A stretch of 64,000 nucleotides of DNA, taken from NCBI RefSeq assembly GCF_019130065.1, contig NZ_JAHSPG010000012.1:62001-126000 (forward strand). The letters are read 5' to 3'. How positions within the stretch are numbered: the stretch's first letter is position 1; each line of letters begins with the position of its first letter. Origin of the DNA: Pinibacter aurantiacus (GTDB lineage: Bacteria; Bacteroidota; Bacteroidia; Chitinophagales; Chitinophagaceae). Below the pieces are notes generated by a model. It ran no database searches and was not told where the DNA came from. It saw only the letters and a list, made by a program, of their open reading frames with translations. Positions 26,283-35,593 of the stretch are shown piece after piece. A program made the translations under genes and the position numbers.

Positions 26283-26310
26283 AAAAAAAGCGAAGCCTCT
26301 CAGCTCCGCT
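26283..26310 (-). terminator. Terminator of the sigma factor/beta-barrel operon
   Basis: On the minus strand GCGGAGC-TGAGAG-GCTTCGC forms a 7-bp stem with one G-U pair, followed by TTTTTTT. It lies about 26 bases after the stop at 26336. Confidence 0.75.
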
Positions 26311-26335
26311 CACGTGTGTGTTACAAAGGGCGAAC

Positions 26336-27994
26336 CTATTTAAATAATTTTTGCAACTGGAACGATGTTTTTAGTCCCAGTGAAACAAGGTGCTGACTGG
26401 TAGATGTTGCAGGCTTCGCCAAACGCGTTACGCCATAGGACACAACCGGACCAATGGTCACTGGCAGTCTTCCCCTTTCATTAAACTCAACACCTATGCC
26501 CGCATTCAGGAATATCTGCGTACGATTAATTAGTGTGTTATTTTCAAAATGCGTTCCATAACTGTTGCGGAAAAGCATTTTTCCATCAACCATGTAGGCA
26601 AGTGTTCCGCCCACCGTTCCGACAACATTGGCATCTCCCATATGGAACATATGAAAGGCAACAGTAACCGGTATTTCGATGAGATGATATTTGTTGTGAT
26701 AAGTATAATCCTTGCCTGCCTGGTAAAAAGTATTCGCAGAAAGCAATGTCATGTTCTGCAATCTAACTACAGCAGTACTGTCTTGTTTCGCTCCTACTTT
26801 CACTGCTGCGGAATAGTAGCTGTAATTCATTCCCACTTCCACTGATACTTTCCTGATGGCTTTTTTCGCAAACATCCCTATGCTAAATGCAGTACCATTG
26901 TTGGGTTGAGAATAAGGAACCACATAAGAATTACCTCTCTGGTACGGGCCTGCTGCAAATGCCATCTGGGCTGTATTCATGACATTTTCAGTGGTGGCAT
27001 AGGTCTTGGTAATGTTAGACATTCCCGGTGTTGCCTGAATACCCCACGACCATGTGCTCGGACGTACAACCTGGATTGGCTTGGTCTCAGGCACAGCAAT
27101 CGCCGGTGCACTTACCTTTGGAGATGCGTTAAATGCAACAGCCGGAACCATTGCGTGACGCAAGTCCTCATCAATCACCACATTATCATTTGCCGGCACA
27201 ATCAACACAACATTATCCAGGTGATCAATATTATTAGTAGCATTTACTAAATTGTTTTTATCCCCGCGTTTAATGTTGTTTTGATGCTTGTTATTATTTT
27301 TCGCAAGGTTATTTGCAGAAGAACCACCTGCGTTGTCATTTGTCAAATCATCTTTACCAGCAGCGTTATTAGAAGTCACTGATCTTTTCCCTGCAGCGTT
27401 TTTATTGTGAGTGCTGCCGGCTAAAAGTGCCGCAGAAGAAGCAACGTTGCCGGTACTCACTGCCTTATTGCCTTTATTCTTTTCAGCATCCGGTGCATTT
27501 GTTTTTGCCGTGCCTGTCGTATTTGGTTTTGTTGCGACTGCTGTATTTTCTACGGATGCATTGGATGTGCTTTGCGTCGCACCCGATTCATCATTCAGGC
27601 TTCCTTTCACCAATGCATCTTTGCCGTTCGCATTTTTATTTTCTTCTTTAATTACTGAGCCAGCACCAGGTTGAGTGTAAAGATTTGAATCATTCAAATG
27701 ATTTTTGATGTTTGTTGATGGGTTTACGGCTGCCTGCGAATTCTTTTCGCTGTTAACAGTTGAGGTCGTTTTCGCCGTGTTAGCTTTCAAAGCCGGATTA
27801 GGGGTATGAACAAAAAGTAAATAGCCCGGAACAAGCAAAAGCAAAGCCGCAGCTGCCGGAACATATCTCCAGATCCTTCTGCGTTTTTCCTTCCTTATGC
27901 CGTCCTGCACATTCAGCCATACAGCATCAGACGGAGGAAGCCTGAACTCCTCCATTTGCTGCTGCACCTTCCGTTCAAATTCGTTATTGTGCAT
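26336..27994 (-). CDS. Membrane-anchored anti-sigma-like protein with C-terminal outer-membrane beta-barrel domain
   Basis: A 552-residue protein. Residues 1-40 are charged and cytoplasmic (FERKVQQQMEEFRLPPSDAVW, split here: residues 5-25); residues about 44-62 are one transmembrane helix (YVPAAAALLLLVPGYLLFV); about 65-270 is a low-complexity Asn/Ala/Thr/Lys linker; the C-terminal 220 residues resemble the PorT/OmpA-like eight-strand beta-barrel (alternating aromatic strands such as WSWGIQATPG and VSVEVGMNYSYYS, ending in FQLQKLFK). Its start overlaps the ECF sigma gene by 11 bases. The layout could connect the inner and outer membranes and act on the sigma factor (inference). Confidence 0.72.
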   Translation of the reverse strand: MHNNEFERKVQQQMEEFRLPPSDAVWLNVQDGIRKEKRRRIWRYVPAAAALLLLVPGYLLFVHTPNPALKANTAKTTSTVNSEKNSQAAVNPSTNIKNHLNDSNLYTQPGAGSVIKEENKNANGKDALVKGSLNDESGATQSTSNASVENTAVATKPNTTGTAKTNAPDAEKNKGNKAVSTGNVASSAALLAGSTHNKNAAGKRSVTSNNAAGKDDLTNDNAGGSSANNLAKNNNKHQNNIKRGDKNNLVNATNNIDHLDNVVLIVPANDNVVIDEDLRHAMVPAVAFNASPKVSAPAIAVPETKPIQVVRPSTWSWGIQATPGMSNITKTYATTENVMNTAQMAFAAGPYQRGNSYVVPYSQPNNGTAFSIGMFAKKAIRKVSVEVGMNYSYYSAAVKVGAKQDSTAVVRLQNMTLLSANTFYQAGKDYTYHNKYHLIEIPVTVAFHMFHMGDANVVGTVGGTLAYMVDGKMLFRNSYGTHFENNTLINRTQIFLNAGIGVEFNERGRLPVTIGPVVSYGVTRLAKPATSTSQHLVSLGLKTSFQLQKLFK

Positions 27995-28544
27995 ATAGCT
28001 GTTTTTTAACGTCTTCTTTGTTTCGGTTGATCCAACTGATCAGCAAACCTCTTGCCCTTGCATACTGCGATCTGGACGTGCCCTCATTGATGCCCAGCAT
28101 TTTGCCTATTTCAACGTGGCTATACCCTTCCACAGCATGTAAGTTGAATATTGTTTGATAACCTGTTGGGAGTTGTCGTATCATTTCAGCAAGTTCCTTC
28201 ATGCTCATTTGCATTTCAGGATCATCGTCCGTAACAAGATGAACATTGCTGTTTTCAAAAACCAGGTCGTATTTGTATTGACTATTCTTTTTCAGGTAAT
28301 TAATGGCTGTGGTAACCATGATCCTTCTGATCCATCCTCCAAGCTCTCCCTCACTTTTGTACTGGTGCAAGTGAAGAAATACTTTAATAAAGCCTTCCTG
28401 CATAACATCTTCCGCATCGGTAATCGACTTCGTGTACCGGTAACAAATACCCAACATAGGCTCAGCAAAAAGTGTATACAGTTGCTTTTGAGCAACTGCA
28501 CTCCCTTTCAGGCAATCCTTTATGAGTTGTCTGTGATCGGTCAT
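27984..28544 (-). CDS. ECF-type RNA polymerase sigma factor
   Basis: A 186-residue sigma-70 family protein. Region 2 spans about residues 20-90 (YTKSITDAEDVMQEGFIKVF; GGWIRRIMVTTAINYLK), region 4 about 125-180 (LPTGYQTIFNLHAVEGYSH, then EIGKMLGINEGTSRSQYARAR as the helix-turn-helix). No regions 1 or 3, as is usual for ECF factors. It overlaps the downstream membrane/beta-barrel gene, a typical sigma/anti-sigma arrangement. Its target genes cannot be read from the window. Confidence 0.92.
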   Translation of the reverse strand: MTDHRQLIKDCLKGSAVAQKQLYTLFAEPMLGICYRYTKSITDAEDVMQEGFIKVFLHLHQYKSEGELGGWIRRIMVTTAINYLKKNSQYKYDLVFENSNVHLVTDDDPEMQMSMKELAEMIRQLPTGYQTIFNLHAVEGYSHVEIGKMLGINEGTSRSQYARARGLLISWINRNKEDVKKQLYAQ

Positions 28545-28669
28545 TCTGGTTAATTAGGTTGACAAAAAACGTTTTGCGTTCGTTGCACAAAAGAAGGACT
28601 TTATTTAGGAAATGCGGCGCCGCTGGTCATTTTTTAACATTTAACATTGATTATCAACAACTTGAAAAA

Positions 28670-28802
28670 ACAACTGAATAACTGAGTAACTGAATAACTG
28701 AACTTGAGTTTGCATTACTCGCTTCACAATGCAGTTACCCAATTATTCCGGCTACTCAATTTTTCAGTTACTCAGTTATTCAGTTATTCAGTTATTCAGT
28801 TA
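28670..28802. repeat. Intergenic inverted repeat, AACTGAAT-unit arms
   Basis: Left arm 28675-28712 (AACTGAATAACTGAGT units), right arm 28757-28802 (CAGTTATTCAGTTATTCAG units), loop about 45 bases. The TGA stop of the GH20 gene (28796-28798) lies in the right arm and its last residues (KNN) are encoded by it. Confidence 0.88.
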
Positions 28803-31399
28803 TTCTTCACCTCCGCACTTCTACCTCCTCTTCCTCTTTCATCGAATGCCCTCAACTTAATTGTGCCTTGTACAGAAATGGGTTCTTTATAAATGTTGCT
28901 GGTGGCAGTTGGCTCCTTACCGTCAATAGTGTAGCGAATGGTGAAACCGGGCAATTGAATGTTGGCGTACACTTTACCATTGTCCACTTTCGCTCCTGGT
29001 GAGGGAATTCTGTAGTTAAAACCGCCTGCGTAGTAGTTCAGTCTGGGTAGCTCCCTCTTGCCCACTACATTCACAAATGTGCTCCATGCATCGGCATACA
29101 AAGCCGCAGATTTGGCACTGTCTTTTTCTATCGCCCAGTCAGGATCTTTGCTCCAGGCCCTTTCCGCCAGTCCCAATAATTTAGGCAAAAGCATATATTC
29201 CATTTTGTTGCTGCTTATCAATGTTTCCGCCCAAAGTAAGCCTTTTATGCCCACGATGTTTGATTTACCATAATCTGTGAGGCGTTGCTTGCCAATGAAA
29301 ATCGACTTATCGAGCGGATTGCCGAATTTGTCTTCCCTGCTGTTTTTAAAATAGTCAAACGGAACAAAATAAAACGGTTTGTCAATGTCCACATAACCGC
29401 CCCAGTAATAGCCCGGCTCTTCAAAATCTTTATAGTAAGCCATGTCAAAATATTGATTGCTTACGCACGACAGCACTACTTTGTAGCCGCTATTGGCCAA
29501 CTGATACGCCAAGTCTTCCGCGCCCCAGCCCAACACATTGTTCCACACATCCACCTGAAAATGTTCACCTACAAAATCAGGATTCGGGATCATTTTTCTA
29601 CCACCATCCTGCTGCGTTTTGCGAAGCGCCGCTTCTTCCCATCCGGAGAGGAACAAGCCCCGGGCTTTCAAAATATTGTTTACTCTGCCGAAATAATAGT
29701 ACCAAAGATCATCGGTGCTTTGAATGCTTTTATCTTTTTCTTTTAAAGACAAATACAAAGGAGATTTCTCCCAAACGCCCGCCGGCACTTCATCACCGCC
29801 CATGTGAACGGTTTTCAAAGGCGCATTGGCTTCTTTATACATTGCTGCAAGATCGTTCACTACTGTTTCCACAAAACTATAAACCGAAGGAAGAGCAACA
29901 TTCATCACATTGTCGTTGTAAAACTGTACCGACATATATTTTGAAGTATCCTGCAGGTCATACAACAGAAATTCCTTTGCCTTCACAGAGTCGCCAAGTT
30001 TCATGTATTTTTCATAGCGTGCATTCATTGCTTTTATCGCTGCTCTTGCATGTCCCGGGCTTTCTATTTCAGGTATCACCTGTATGTGACGTTCAGTTGC
30101 GTAGCGAAGTATCTCAATGAAATCTTGTCGGGAATAATGGCCGCTTGCCACAGTATTTGTATCAGGACCTGAACCTAATGTTGATTGAAGAAACTTTTTA
30201 TTGTCAGTTGTGAAGCCACGAACAGCAGCAATTTGCGTAAGTTCAGGCAGCGATGGGATTTCAACGCGCCATGCTTCATCATCACTAAAGTGCAAATGCA
30301 GGACATTCTGTTTGTACAAAGCCAGCAAATCAAGCACTCTAAGTAGTTCTTGTTTCGTTTGAAAATTTCTGGCAACGTCGAGAAAGAATGCTCTGTAGCC
30401 GAATCTCGGTGCATCTTCCACCTCTACTGTCGGCACGGCGATTGCTTTTTGTGTTCTTGCAAAAGCGGTTGGAGAAATCAAAGAAAGCAACGACTGTATG
30501 CCATAAAAAACACCCTCACCGCTTGACGCTTCTATCACAATAGCGTTGTCCTTTACATGCAATGCATATGCGCCTTCCGGCAAATTGTTTTGCTTAAGCT
30601 CTATGCTGTTCGTTATTTCCGAAAGTTTTTGTGTGGGCGATCCAACAAGCTTTGAAGTTTGTTTTACCAGGTAATTTAACTCCGGTGTAAAAGCCTCCGG
30701 AGCCGTAATTTTTGTGGCAGTTGATAAATTGAAAAAGCTGTTGGTTTCTTTGTAACTCACCGGCGTTGGAAAGATTTTTGGCAATTGCGCCTCTTCAATA
30801 TTCTTAATCCCGGCGTTTTTCTGATAGATATCCTGAGGTGTGATCAACCCTATTTTATCTCCCGCAAAACGCAAGTATTGTTTAGGTTCTGTTGAAGGGA
30901 TTGCTTTCACATTGTTTAGCGAATATCCTTTTTCTGCGCCCTGCCACACGATGTAAAAACCGGTTGGTGCATCTGTAAAATTCACGACCCAATCACTGGA
31001 AACAAATGATACTTTAAAGGATTTTCCTGCTGCTAATGGTTGAAAATTTGCCGACGGAGTAATTCTAAACAGATCGCCATTTACATGCTCAATCTGCACA
31101 TCGGCACCTGTCGCAGAACCGGGCACGATCATTCTGGCAAAATTGAAATAGATCGTCCAGCCCGTTGCCGGCAAGTCTTTCTTGTTTTTGTTAGTAAGCA
31201 CCAGTGAGGTCAGCGATTGAAATTTTCCATTGTGGCCATTCTCCTCAATTTGCCATGTTACGTCAATATTGTTGAATGTATTTTCCACTTTCTTTTTTTG
31301 AGCATTAAGCTGCAATAATGTTATCGTCAGCAGGCAAAACGTAACCAATATTTTCAAGAGTGATCTTTTATTCCGGGCTTTTGTGTGCATATGCGGCAT
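28796..31399 (-). CDS. Secreted GH20 beta-N-acetylhexosaminidase
   Basis: An 867-residue enzyme; MHTKARNKR three codons downstream is an alternative start. After the signal segment (about 14-34) come an N-terminal carbohydrate-binding domain (about 45-165, WTIYFNFARM), the GH20b domain, the catalytic barrel (about 330-690) with DVARNFQT, HLHFSDDEAWR, PEIESPGHARA and VHMGGDEVP holding the catalytic Asp536-Glu537 pair, and a C-terminal CHB/FN3-type domain (PGFTIRYTIDGKEPT). It removes terminal GlcNAc or GalNAc using substrate-assisted catalysis, in the periplasm or at the surface. It stands alone; with the GH29 gene nearby it suggests use of host or fungal glycans. Confidence 0.95.
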   Translation of the reverse strand: MPHMHTKARNKRSLLKILVTFCLLTITLLQLNAQKKKVENTFNNIDVTWQIEENGHNGKFQSLTSLVLTNKNKKDLPATGWTIYFNFARMIVPGSATGADVQIEHVNGDLFRITPSANFQPLAAGKSFKVSFVSSDWVVNFTDAPTGFYIVWQGAEKGYSLNNVKAIPSTEPKQYLRFAGDKIGLITPQDIYQKNAGIKNIEEAQLPKIFPTPVSYKETNSFFNLSTATKITAPEAFTPELNYLVKQTSKLVGSPTQKLSEITNSIELKQNNLPEGAYALHVKDNAIVIEASSGEGVFYGIQSLLSLISPTAFARTQKAIAVPTVEVEDAPRFGYRAFFLDVARNFQTKQELLRVLDLLALYKQNVLHLHFSDDEAWRVEIPSLPELTQIAAVRGFTTDNKKFLQSTLGSGPDTNTVASGHYSRQDFIEILRYATERHIQVIPEIESPGHARAAIKAMNARYEKYMKLGDSVKAKEFLLYDLQDTSKYMSVQFYNDNVMNVALPSVYSFVETVVNDLAAMYKEANAPLKTVHMGGDEVPAGVWEKSPLYLSLKEKDKSIQSTDDLWYYYFGRVNNILKARGLFLSGWEEAALRKTQQDGGRKMIPNPDFVGEHFQVDVWNNVLGWGAEDLAYQLANSGYKVVLSCVSNQYFDMAYYKDFEEPGYYWGGYVDIDKPFYFVPFDYFKNSREDKFGNPLDKSIFIGKQRLTDYGKSNIVGIKGLLWAETLISSNKMEYMLLPKLLGLAERAWSKDPDWAIEKDSAKSAALYADAWSTFVNVVGKRELPRLNYYAGGFNYRIPSPGAKVDNGKVYANIQLPGFTIRYTIDGKEPTATSNIYKEPISVQGTIKLRAFDERGRGGRSAEVKNN

Positions 31400-31480
31400 T
31401 TGAAGAATAGTGTCGTGGTTAATGTTATTGTAATGAAAGATAATTACAATGTGCGATGTACGGAGTACGGGATATGAAAT

Positions 31481-31589
31481 ATTTCACGCAAAGCTGCAAA
31501 GGAGCCAAGGCGCAAAGGCATTTGCAACACGCCCCACTCGTATATCTTACAACCTTTGCTTCTTTGCACCTTTGCGCCTTTGCGTGAAA
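31481..31589. repeat. Intergenic inverted repeat, GCGCAAAGG-unit arms
   Basis: Left arm 31481-31519 (ATTTCACGCAAAGCTGCAAA and onward), right arm 31550-31589 (ending GCGCCTTTGCGTGAAAT). Loop about 30 bases. It lies in the divergent space between GH20 and the DUF3822 gene. Confidence 0.88.
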
Positions 31590-31657
31590 TGCATTTAGAC
31601 ACGTTTGCCTTGCCTGTTTTCCCCGAAATATAGTATTATTGCACACAGTTCAATATT

Positions 31658-32506
31658 ATGTATAAAATCACGCAGGACATAGGAAGCTATTCGGAGGTAA
31701 TTATTGGCTCCCAACCATTGCTTGTACTTGAAGTGGGCGCAACGGCGCTTAATTACATGATCATGCAGTCAGACAGATCGCTGCAGAAATTGAGGTACTA
31801 CCAGATTGACATCAACAATCCTGCTGACCTATCTGAAACACTGGAAGAGATTCTTGCAAATGATGATCTGCTGGGTAAAAATTTCTCCAATTGTCATATC
31901 ATCTATAATTTTTCTTCTAATCAGCTGATTCCTGAAAAATATTACCACGAGCACGTTAACAAGCAGCTGCTGGAAGTTATTCACGGCGATCTTGTGAAAG
32001 GAGTGATCCTGAATGAAAAGGTGAGTGACTTACATGCGCACAACATTTACCGTATACCTAAAGATATTCACCAGGTTTTATTGAGAAAATTCCCGCTCAA
32101 TACGCAACATCATTACTACACGCTCCTGCTGGATCATTTATATAAAACGGCCGGTGTGGAAAGCGACAAGGTAGTGGTTTCATTTTACAGGAAAAATATT
32201 ATCGCCATCGTTGTTAAGGATAGCAAACTGCAACTAATGCAACAGTTTGGTTACCAGACAACGGAGGATGTTGCTTACTGGCTGCTGAATATTTACAATC
32301 AGTTCAACCTTGAGCAATTATCAACTCCGCTTGAAATATCAGGCATGATCGATGAAGACTCCGCTATGTACACAGAGCTGCTGAAATATTTTTCGAGAAT
32401 TGACTTTGAAAGTCATCCGGATTATATCAAAGAAGGCGTTCTGTTGCAGGGTTATCCAAAGCACTTTTTTTCACCCATTCTCAAACTGGCCACATGCGTA
32501 TCATAG
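31658..32506 (+). CDS. DUF3822 family protein
   Basis: A 282-residue protein starting MYKITQDIGSYSEVIIG. It matches what I know of DUF3822, a Bacteroidota family with an actin/ASKHA-like fold resembling type IV pilus PilM-type proteins, always found next to rsmD; the beta-rich N-terminal half (LLVLEVGATALNYM) and KLQLMQQFGYQTTEDVAYWLL in the second half support it. No signal peptide or membrane segment. Its last 13 bases overlap rsmD. The function is not known; linkage to rRNA methylation is a conserved-context argument only. Confidence 0.8.
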   Translation: MYKITQDIGSYSEVIIGSQPLLVLEVGATALNYMIMQSDRSLQKLRYYQIDINNPADLSETLEEILANDDLLGKNFSNCHIIYNFSSNQLIPEKYYHEHVNKQLLEVIHGDLVKGVILNEKVSDLHAHNIYRIPKDIHQVLLRKFPLNTQHHYYTLLLDHLYKTAGVESDKVVVSFYRKNIIAIVVKDSKLQLMQQFGYQTTEDVAYWLLNIYNQFNLEQLSTPLEISGMIDEDSAMYTELLKYFSRIDFESHPDYIKEGVLLQGYPKHFFSPILKLATCVS

Positions 32507-33036
32507 GAGGAAGCCTGGGTGGCAGGCGCGTAAATCCACCCGCCAAAATGCCCCACACAAGGCCCACCACGGATATCGCGAAGGAAGGCCTGTTCAATAT
32601 TATCCAAAACAACCTCGAACTGGAAGGCTTTAAAACGCTTGATATTTTCGGCGGAACGGGAAGCATCAGCTATGAGCTGGCTTCACGGGGCGCTACGGAT
32701 CTCACTATTGTAGAAAAAGATCCTGCGATGTACGATTTCATCAAAAAGAACAGCGAATCGCTCGGAATCAAGAATTTCAAAGTGGTGAAAATGGATGTTT
32801 TCAAGTTCCTCGAACAGTGCAACGATCAATTCGATTTCATTTTCGCAGGACCACCCTACGCTCTTGAAACGATCGACGATCTTCCGCGCCTTGTAGCTTC
32901 CAGGAAACTGCTGAAGCCAAACGGCTGGTTCGTCCTTGAACACACACCCCGCAACAACTACGAAAAAGGCTTCGATCTTTTCGTATCTGAAAGAAGCTAT
33001 GGAACGACGTTGTTTTCGTTTTTTATAAATAGATGA
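32494..33036 (+). CDS. rsmD: 16S rRNA (guanine(966)-N2)-methyltransferase, altered catalytic motif
   Basis: A 180-residue RsmD-family protein of normal length. MRIIGGSLGGRRVNPP and TRPTTDIAKEGLFNII are the diagnostic N-terminal motifs; TLDIFGGTGSISYELASRGA (about residues 47-66) is SAM-binding motif I. The catalytic motif IV, normally (N/D)PPY, reads AGPPYAL here (near residue 127), so the Asp/Asn that contacts the target amino group is Gly. Either the clade uses another residue or the protein is impaired. It overlaps the DUF3822 gene and is followed by a repeat. Confidence 0.9.
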   Translation: MRIIGGSLGGRRVNPPAKMPHTRPTTDIAKEGLFNIIQNNLELEGFKTLDIFGGTGSISYELASRGATDLTIVEKDPAMYDFIKKNSESLGIKNFKVVKMDVFKFLEQCNDQFDFIFAGPPYALETIDDLPRLVASRKLLKPNGWFVLEHTPRNNYEKGFDLFVSERSYGTTLFSFFINR

Positions 33037-33040
33037 GGTA

Positions 33041-33175
33041 ATTAATAATTAATAAAGAATAATTAATAGGGCATCATTCGTTTGTTTGAAGTTTTCCGTC
33101 CTGTTCGACATTCATTAAAGTCGACCATACAATAGATGTCACTTCTATTAATTCTTAATTATTAATTATTAATTC
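33041..33175. repeat. Intergenic inverted repeat, AATTAATA-unit arms
   Basis: Left arm 33041-33069 (AATTAATAATTAATAAAG...), right arm 33147-33175 (TTAATTCTTAATTATTAATT...), loop about 75 bases, between rsmD and bioD. Confidence 0.85.
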
Positions 33176-33219
33176 CGTCCATTACACTTTTAACTATTAC
33201 TCACTAATATTCGACCATA

Positions 33220-33858
33220 ATGCACCCTGTCTTCATAACGGGCATCGGCACCGGCATTGGCAAAACACTTGTATCGGCGATTGTTACAGAAGCGCTGCAG
33301 GCGGATTATTGGAAGCCTGTGCAGGCCGGCTTTGATGATGGTACGGATACGGGTTGGATACAGGAAAGAATTTCCAATAGCAAAACGATATTTCACAAAG
33401 AGGCATATAAACTTGCGCTGCCGGCTTCTCCGCATATTGCGGCAAAGGACGAGAATGTGCGCATAAGCCTCGACGTAATTGCAGATGCTTACAAAGCACT
33501 TCCCGCTGCAAATGAGTATGTGGTGATTGAGGGCGCCGGCGGCATTTTTGTCCCGCTGAATGAGGATGAATTTGTGATAGACCTGATCGCAAAACTGAGA
33601 GCGAAAGTTATTTTGGTAAGCCGCAACTATCTTGGAAGTATCAACCATTCTATTTTGACAGCAGAAGCTTGCAAGGCAAGAAATTTGGATGTTGCAGGTT
33701 GGATCTTTAACGACCAGTATATGCACTACGAAAGCGAAATTGCGAGATGGAGCGGTTATCCATCACTTAGCAGTGTTCCGTTTACGGAAAATCCGGATAA
33801 AGCTTTTGTTCAGCAGCAAGCAGTAATTTTGCGCTCAGCGCTACAAAATGCTTTATGA
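33220..33858 (+). CDS. bioD: Dethiobiotin synthase
   Basis: A 212-residue P-loop enzyme with ITGIGTGIGKT (residues 6-16, Walker A with the deviant second Lys replaced by the family pattern), WKPVQAG (substrate Lys), VIEGAGGIFVPL (about 105-116) and VILVSRNYLGSINHS. It closes the ureido ring of biotin using ATP and CO2. It starts a run bioD, 5-formyl-THF cyclo-ligase, lpxK, rnr on the plus strand and overlaps the next gene by 4 bases (ATGA). No other biotin genes are in the window. Confidence 0.94.
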   Translation: MHPVFITGIGTGIGKTLVSAIVTEALQADYWKPVQAGFDDGTDTGWIQERISNSKTIFHKEAYKLALPASPHIAAKDENVRISLDVIADAYKALPAANEYVVIEGAGGIFVPLNEDEFVIDLIAKLRAKVILVSRNYLGSINHSILTAEACKARNLDVAGWIFNDQYMHYESEIARWSGYPSLSSVPFTENPDKAFVQQQAVILRSALQNAL

Positions 33859-34418
33859 CTAAAAAAGAAATAAGAAACGAATACAAACAAAAACGCCTCG
33901 AACTTGCCGAGCGCGACCGGTTGAAACTCGACGACCTGCTGCTCATCAATTTTCAACAGCTGTGGTTTGACAATGTGCAGGTGGTAATGAGTTACTGGCC
34001 GCTGCAAACAATGGCGGAGCTGAATACGCATATTTTTACCGATTTCATGGCTTTCCGTATGCCTGGCATGCACCTAGCCTACCCCGTTATAAAGCAGGGC
34101 AACATGGAAGCCGTAGTCGTGGATGATGACACCAATTATCAACTCAACAAATACAATATTGCGGAACCTGTTGACGGTACGATCATTGTACCGGAAGCTA
34201 TTGACATGGTGCTAACCCCGTTGCTCGCATTTGACACAAACGGCTACAGAGTGGGTTATGGCAAGGGCTACTACGACAAGTTTTTCGCCATGTGCCGCCC
34301 CGATGTGCTGAAAGTCGGCTTCTCATATTTCGACCCGATCCAACGCATTGCCGATGTTGATGAATTTGATGTACCTTTAAACATATGTATCACACCGAAC
34401 CAAACGTATGAATTTTAA
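33855..34418 (+). CDS. 5-formyltetrahydrofolate cyclo-ligase
   Basis: A 187-residue enzyme of the 5-FTHF cyclo-ligase family: MTKKEIRNEYKQKR at the start, MSYWPLQTMAELNT, a PEAIDMVLTPLLAFDTNGYRV stretch (about residues 112-132) and the ATP-binding GYGKGYYDKFF (about 135-145). It converts 5-formyl-THF to 5,10-methenyl-THF with ATP, rescuing an inhibitory folate. Overlaps bioD by 4 and lpxK by 11 bases, so it is certainly co-transcribed with both. Confidence 0.94.
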   Translation: MTKKEIRNEYKQKRLELAERDRLKLDDLLLINFQQLWFDNVQVVMSYWPLQTMAELNTHIFTDFMAFRMPGMHLAYPVIKQGNMEAVVVDDDTNYQLNKYNIAEPVDGTIIVPEAIDMVLTPLLAFDTNGYRVGYGKGYYDKFFAMCRPDVLKVGFSYFDPIQRIADVDEFDVPLNICITPNQTYEF

Positions 34419-35490
34419 CATCCCTCTTTTAAAGACCATACGCATTTTATTGTTTCCCGTTTCATTGGTTTATGTTCTCGTTGTTTGGCTGCGCAATAAG
34501 CTTTATGATAAAGGCATTCTGAAATCTGCGTCGTTTAATCTTCCGTTGATCTGCGTCGGAAATATTGCTGTGGGCGGAACCGGCAAATCGCCGATGGTGG
34601 AATATTTGGCGAAGTTCCTTAGAAATGATTTCCAGGTAGCAACTTTAAGCCGCGGTTATAAAAGAAAAACCAAAGGATATGCATTGGCAAACGCATCTAC
34701 TACCGCTCTTGACATTGGCGATGAACCCATGCAGTTTCATTTGAAATTTCCGGATGTTGCGGTGGCCGTGGGCGAAGAAAGAATTGTTGCTATTCCGCAG
34801 CTACTGCACGACAAACCCAATACAGACCTGATCATTCTGGATGATGCTTTCCAGCACCGGGCTGTCAAAGCGGGTTTTAATATTGTGCTGACAGATTGCA
34901 GCAATCTGTACACTCGTGACTGGTATTTGCCTTCAGGCGATTTAAGGGATGTAAAAAGCAGTGTACAACGTGCCGATGTTATTGTTGTTACCAAATGTCC
35001 TGCTGATCTTTCTGTTGAAAAGAAAAACGAGATCATAAAAGAACTGGCGCCTACGAAAGATCAAAAGATTTTCTTCTCCACCATACGCTACGGTTCGTTG
35101 TATCACATAACTGAAAAAACGCCTTTTGTATTAAACGATGAAACAGAAGCGCTGTTGGTAACGGGTATCGCCAACCCAAAACCACTAAAAAAGCTGCTGG
35201 CCGAGCAAACAAAATCCTATACGGAACAGGCTTACAACGATCACTATATTTTTACCATTGACGACCTGAAGGACATTCAAAAGAAATTCGCCGCTCTCAA
35301 TGCCGATCATAAAATTATTCTGACCACGGAAAAAGACGCCGTTCGCCTCGCCAAGTTTGACGACCAGTTGAAAAGCCTTCCCTTTTACGTTATACCTATA
35401 GAAATGCAATTTCTATTTAACGAAGGCAATGATTTCAATAATTTAATTATTACATTTATTAGAGCGAACAAAAAAAGTGATGAGCGATGA
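34408..35490 (+). CDS. lpxK: Tetraacyldisaccharide 4'-kinase
   Basis: A 360-residue lipid A kinase. Residues about 10-28 form the N-terminal membrane anchor; ICVGNIAVGGTGKSPMVEYL (about 49-68) has the Walker A P-loop; LSRGYKRKTKGY, DEPMQFHLKFP and ILDDAFQHRA (Walker B region) follow. It phosphorylates the lipid A precursor on the cytoplasmic face of the inner membrane, which shows that the organism makes lipopolysaccharide. The last codons (SDER-stop) are encoded by GATGAGCGATGAG repeat units. Confidence 0.95.
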   Translation: MNFNIPLLKTIRILLFPVSLVYVLVVWLRNKLYDKGILKSASFNLPLICVGNIAVGGTGKSPMVEYLAKFLRNDFQVATLSRGYKRKTKGYALANASTTALDIGDEPMQFHLKFPDVAVAVGEERIVAIPQLLHDKPNTDLIILDDAFQHRAVKAGFNIVLTDCSNLYTRDWYLPSGDLRDVKSSVQRADVIVVTKCPADLSVEKKNEIIKELAPTKDQKIFFSTIRYGSLYHITEKTPFVLNDETEALLVTGIANPKPLKKLLAEQTKSYTEQAYNDHYIFTIDDLKDIQKKFAALNADHKIILTTEKDAVRLAKFDDQLKSLPFYVIPIEMQFLFNEGNDFNNLIITFIRANKKSDER

Positions 35491-35565
35491 GTGATGAATT
35501 ATGAATGCATTAAACAGCCATCATGAACAATTCATCTCTCATCTCTCATAATTCATCACTCATTT
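35474..35565. repeat. Intergenic inverted repeat, GTGATGAG-unit arms
   Basis: Left arm 35474-35507 (AAGTGATGAGCGATGAG and onward), right arm 35527-35565 (CTCATCTCTCATAATTC...). Loop about 20 bases. The lpxK stop (TGA, 35488-35490) is inside the left arm. Confidence 0.85.
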
Positions 35566-35593
35566 CCTACTCGCTCCATCTTAAACAAATTAC

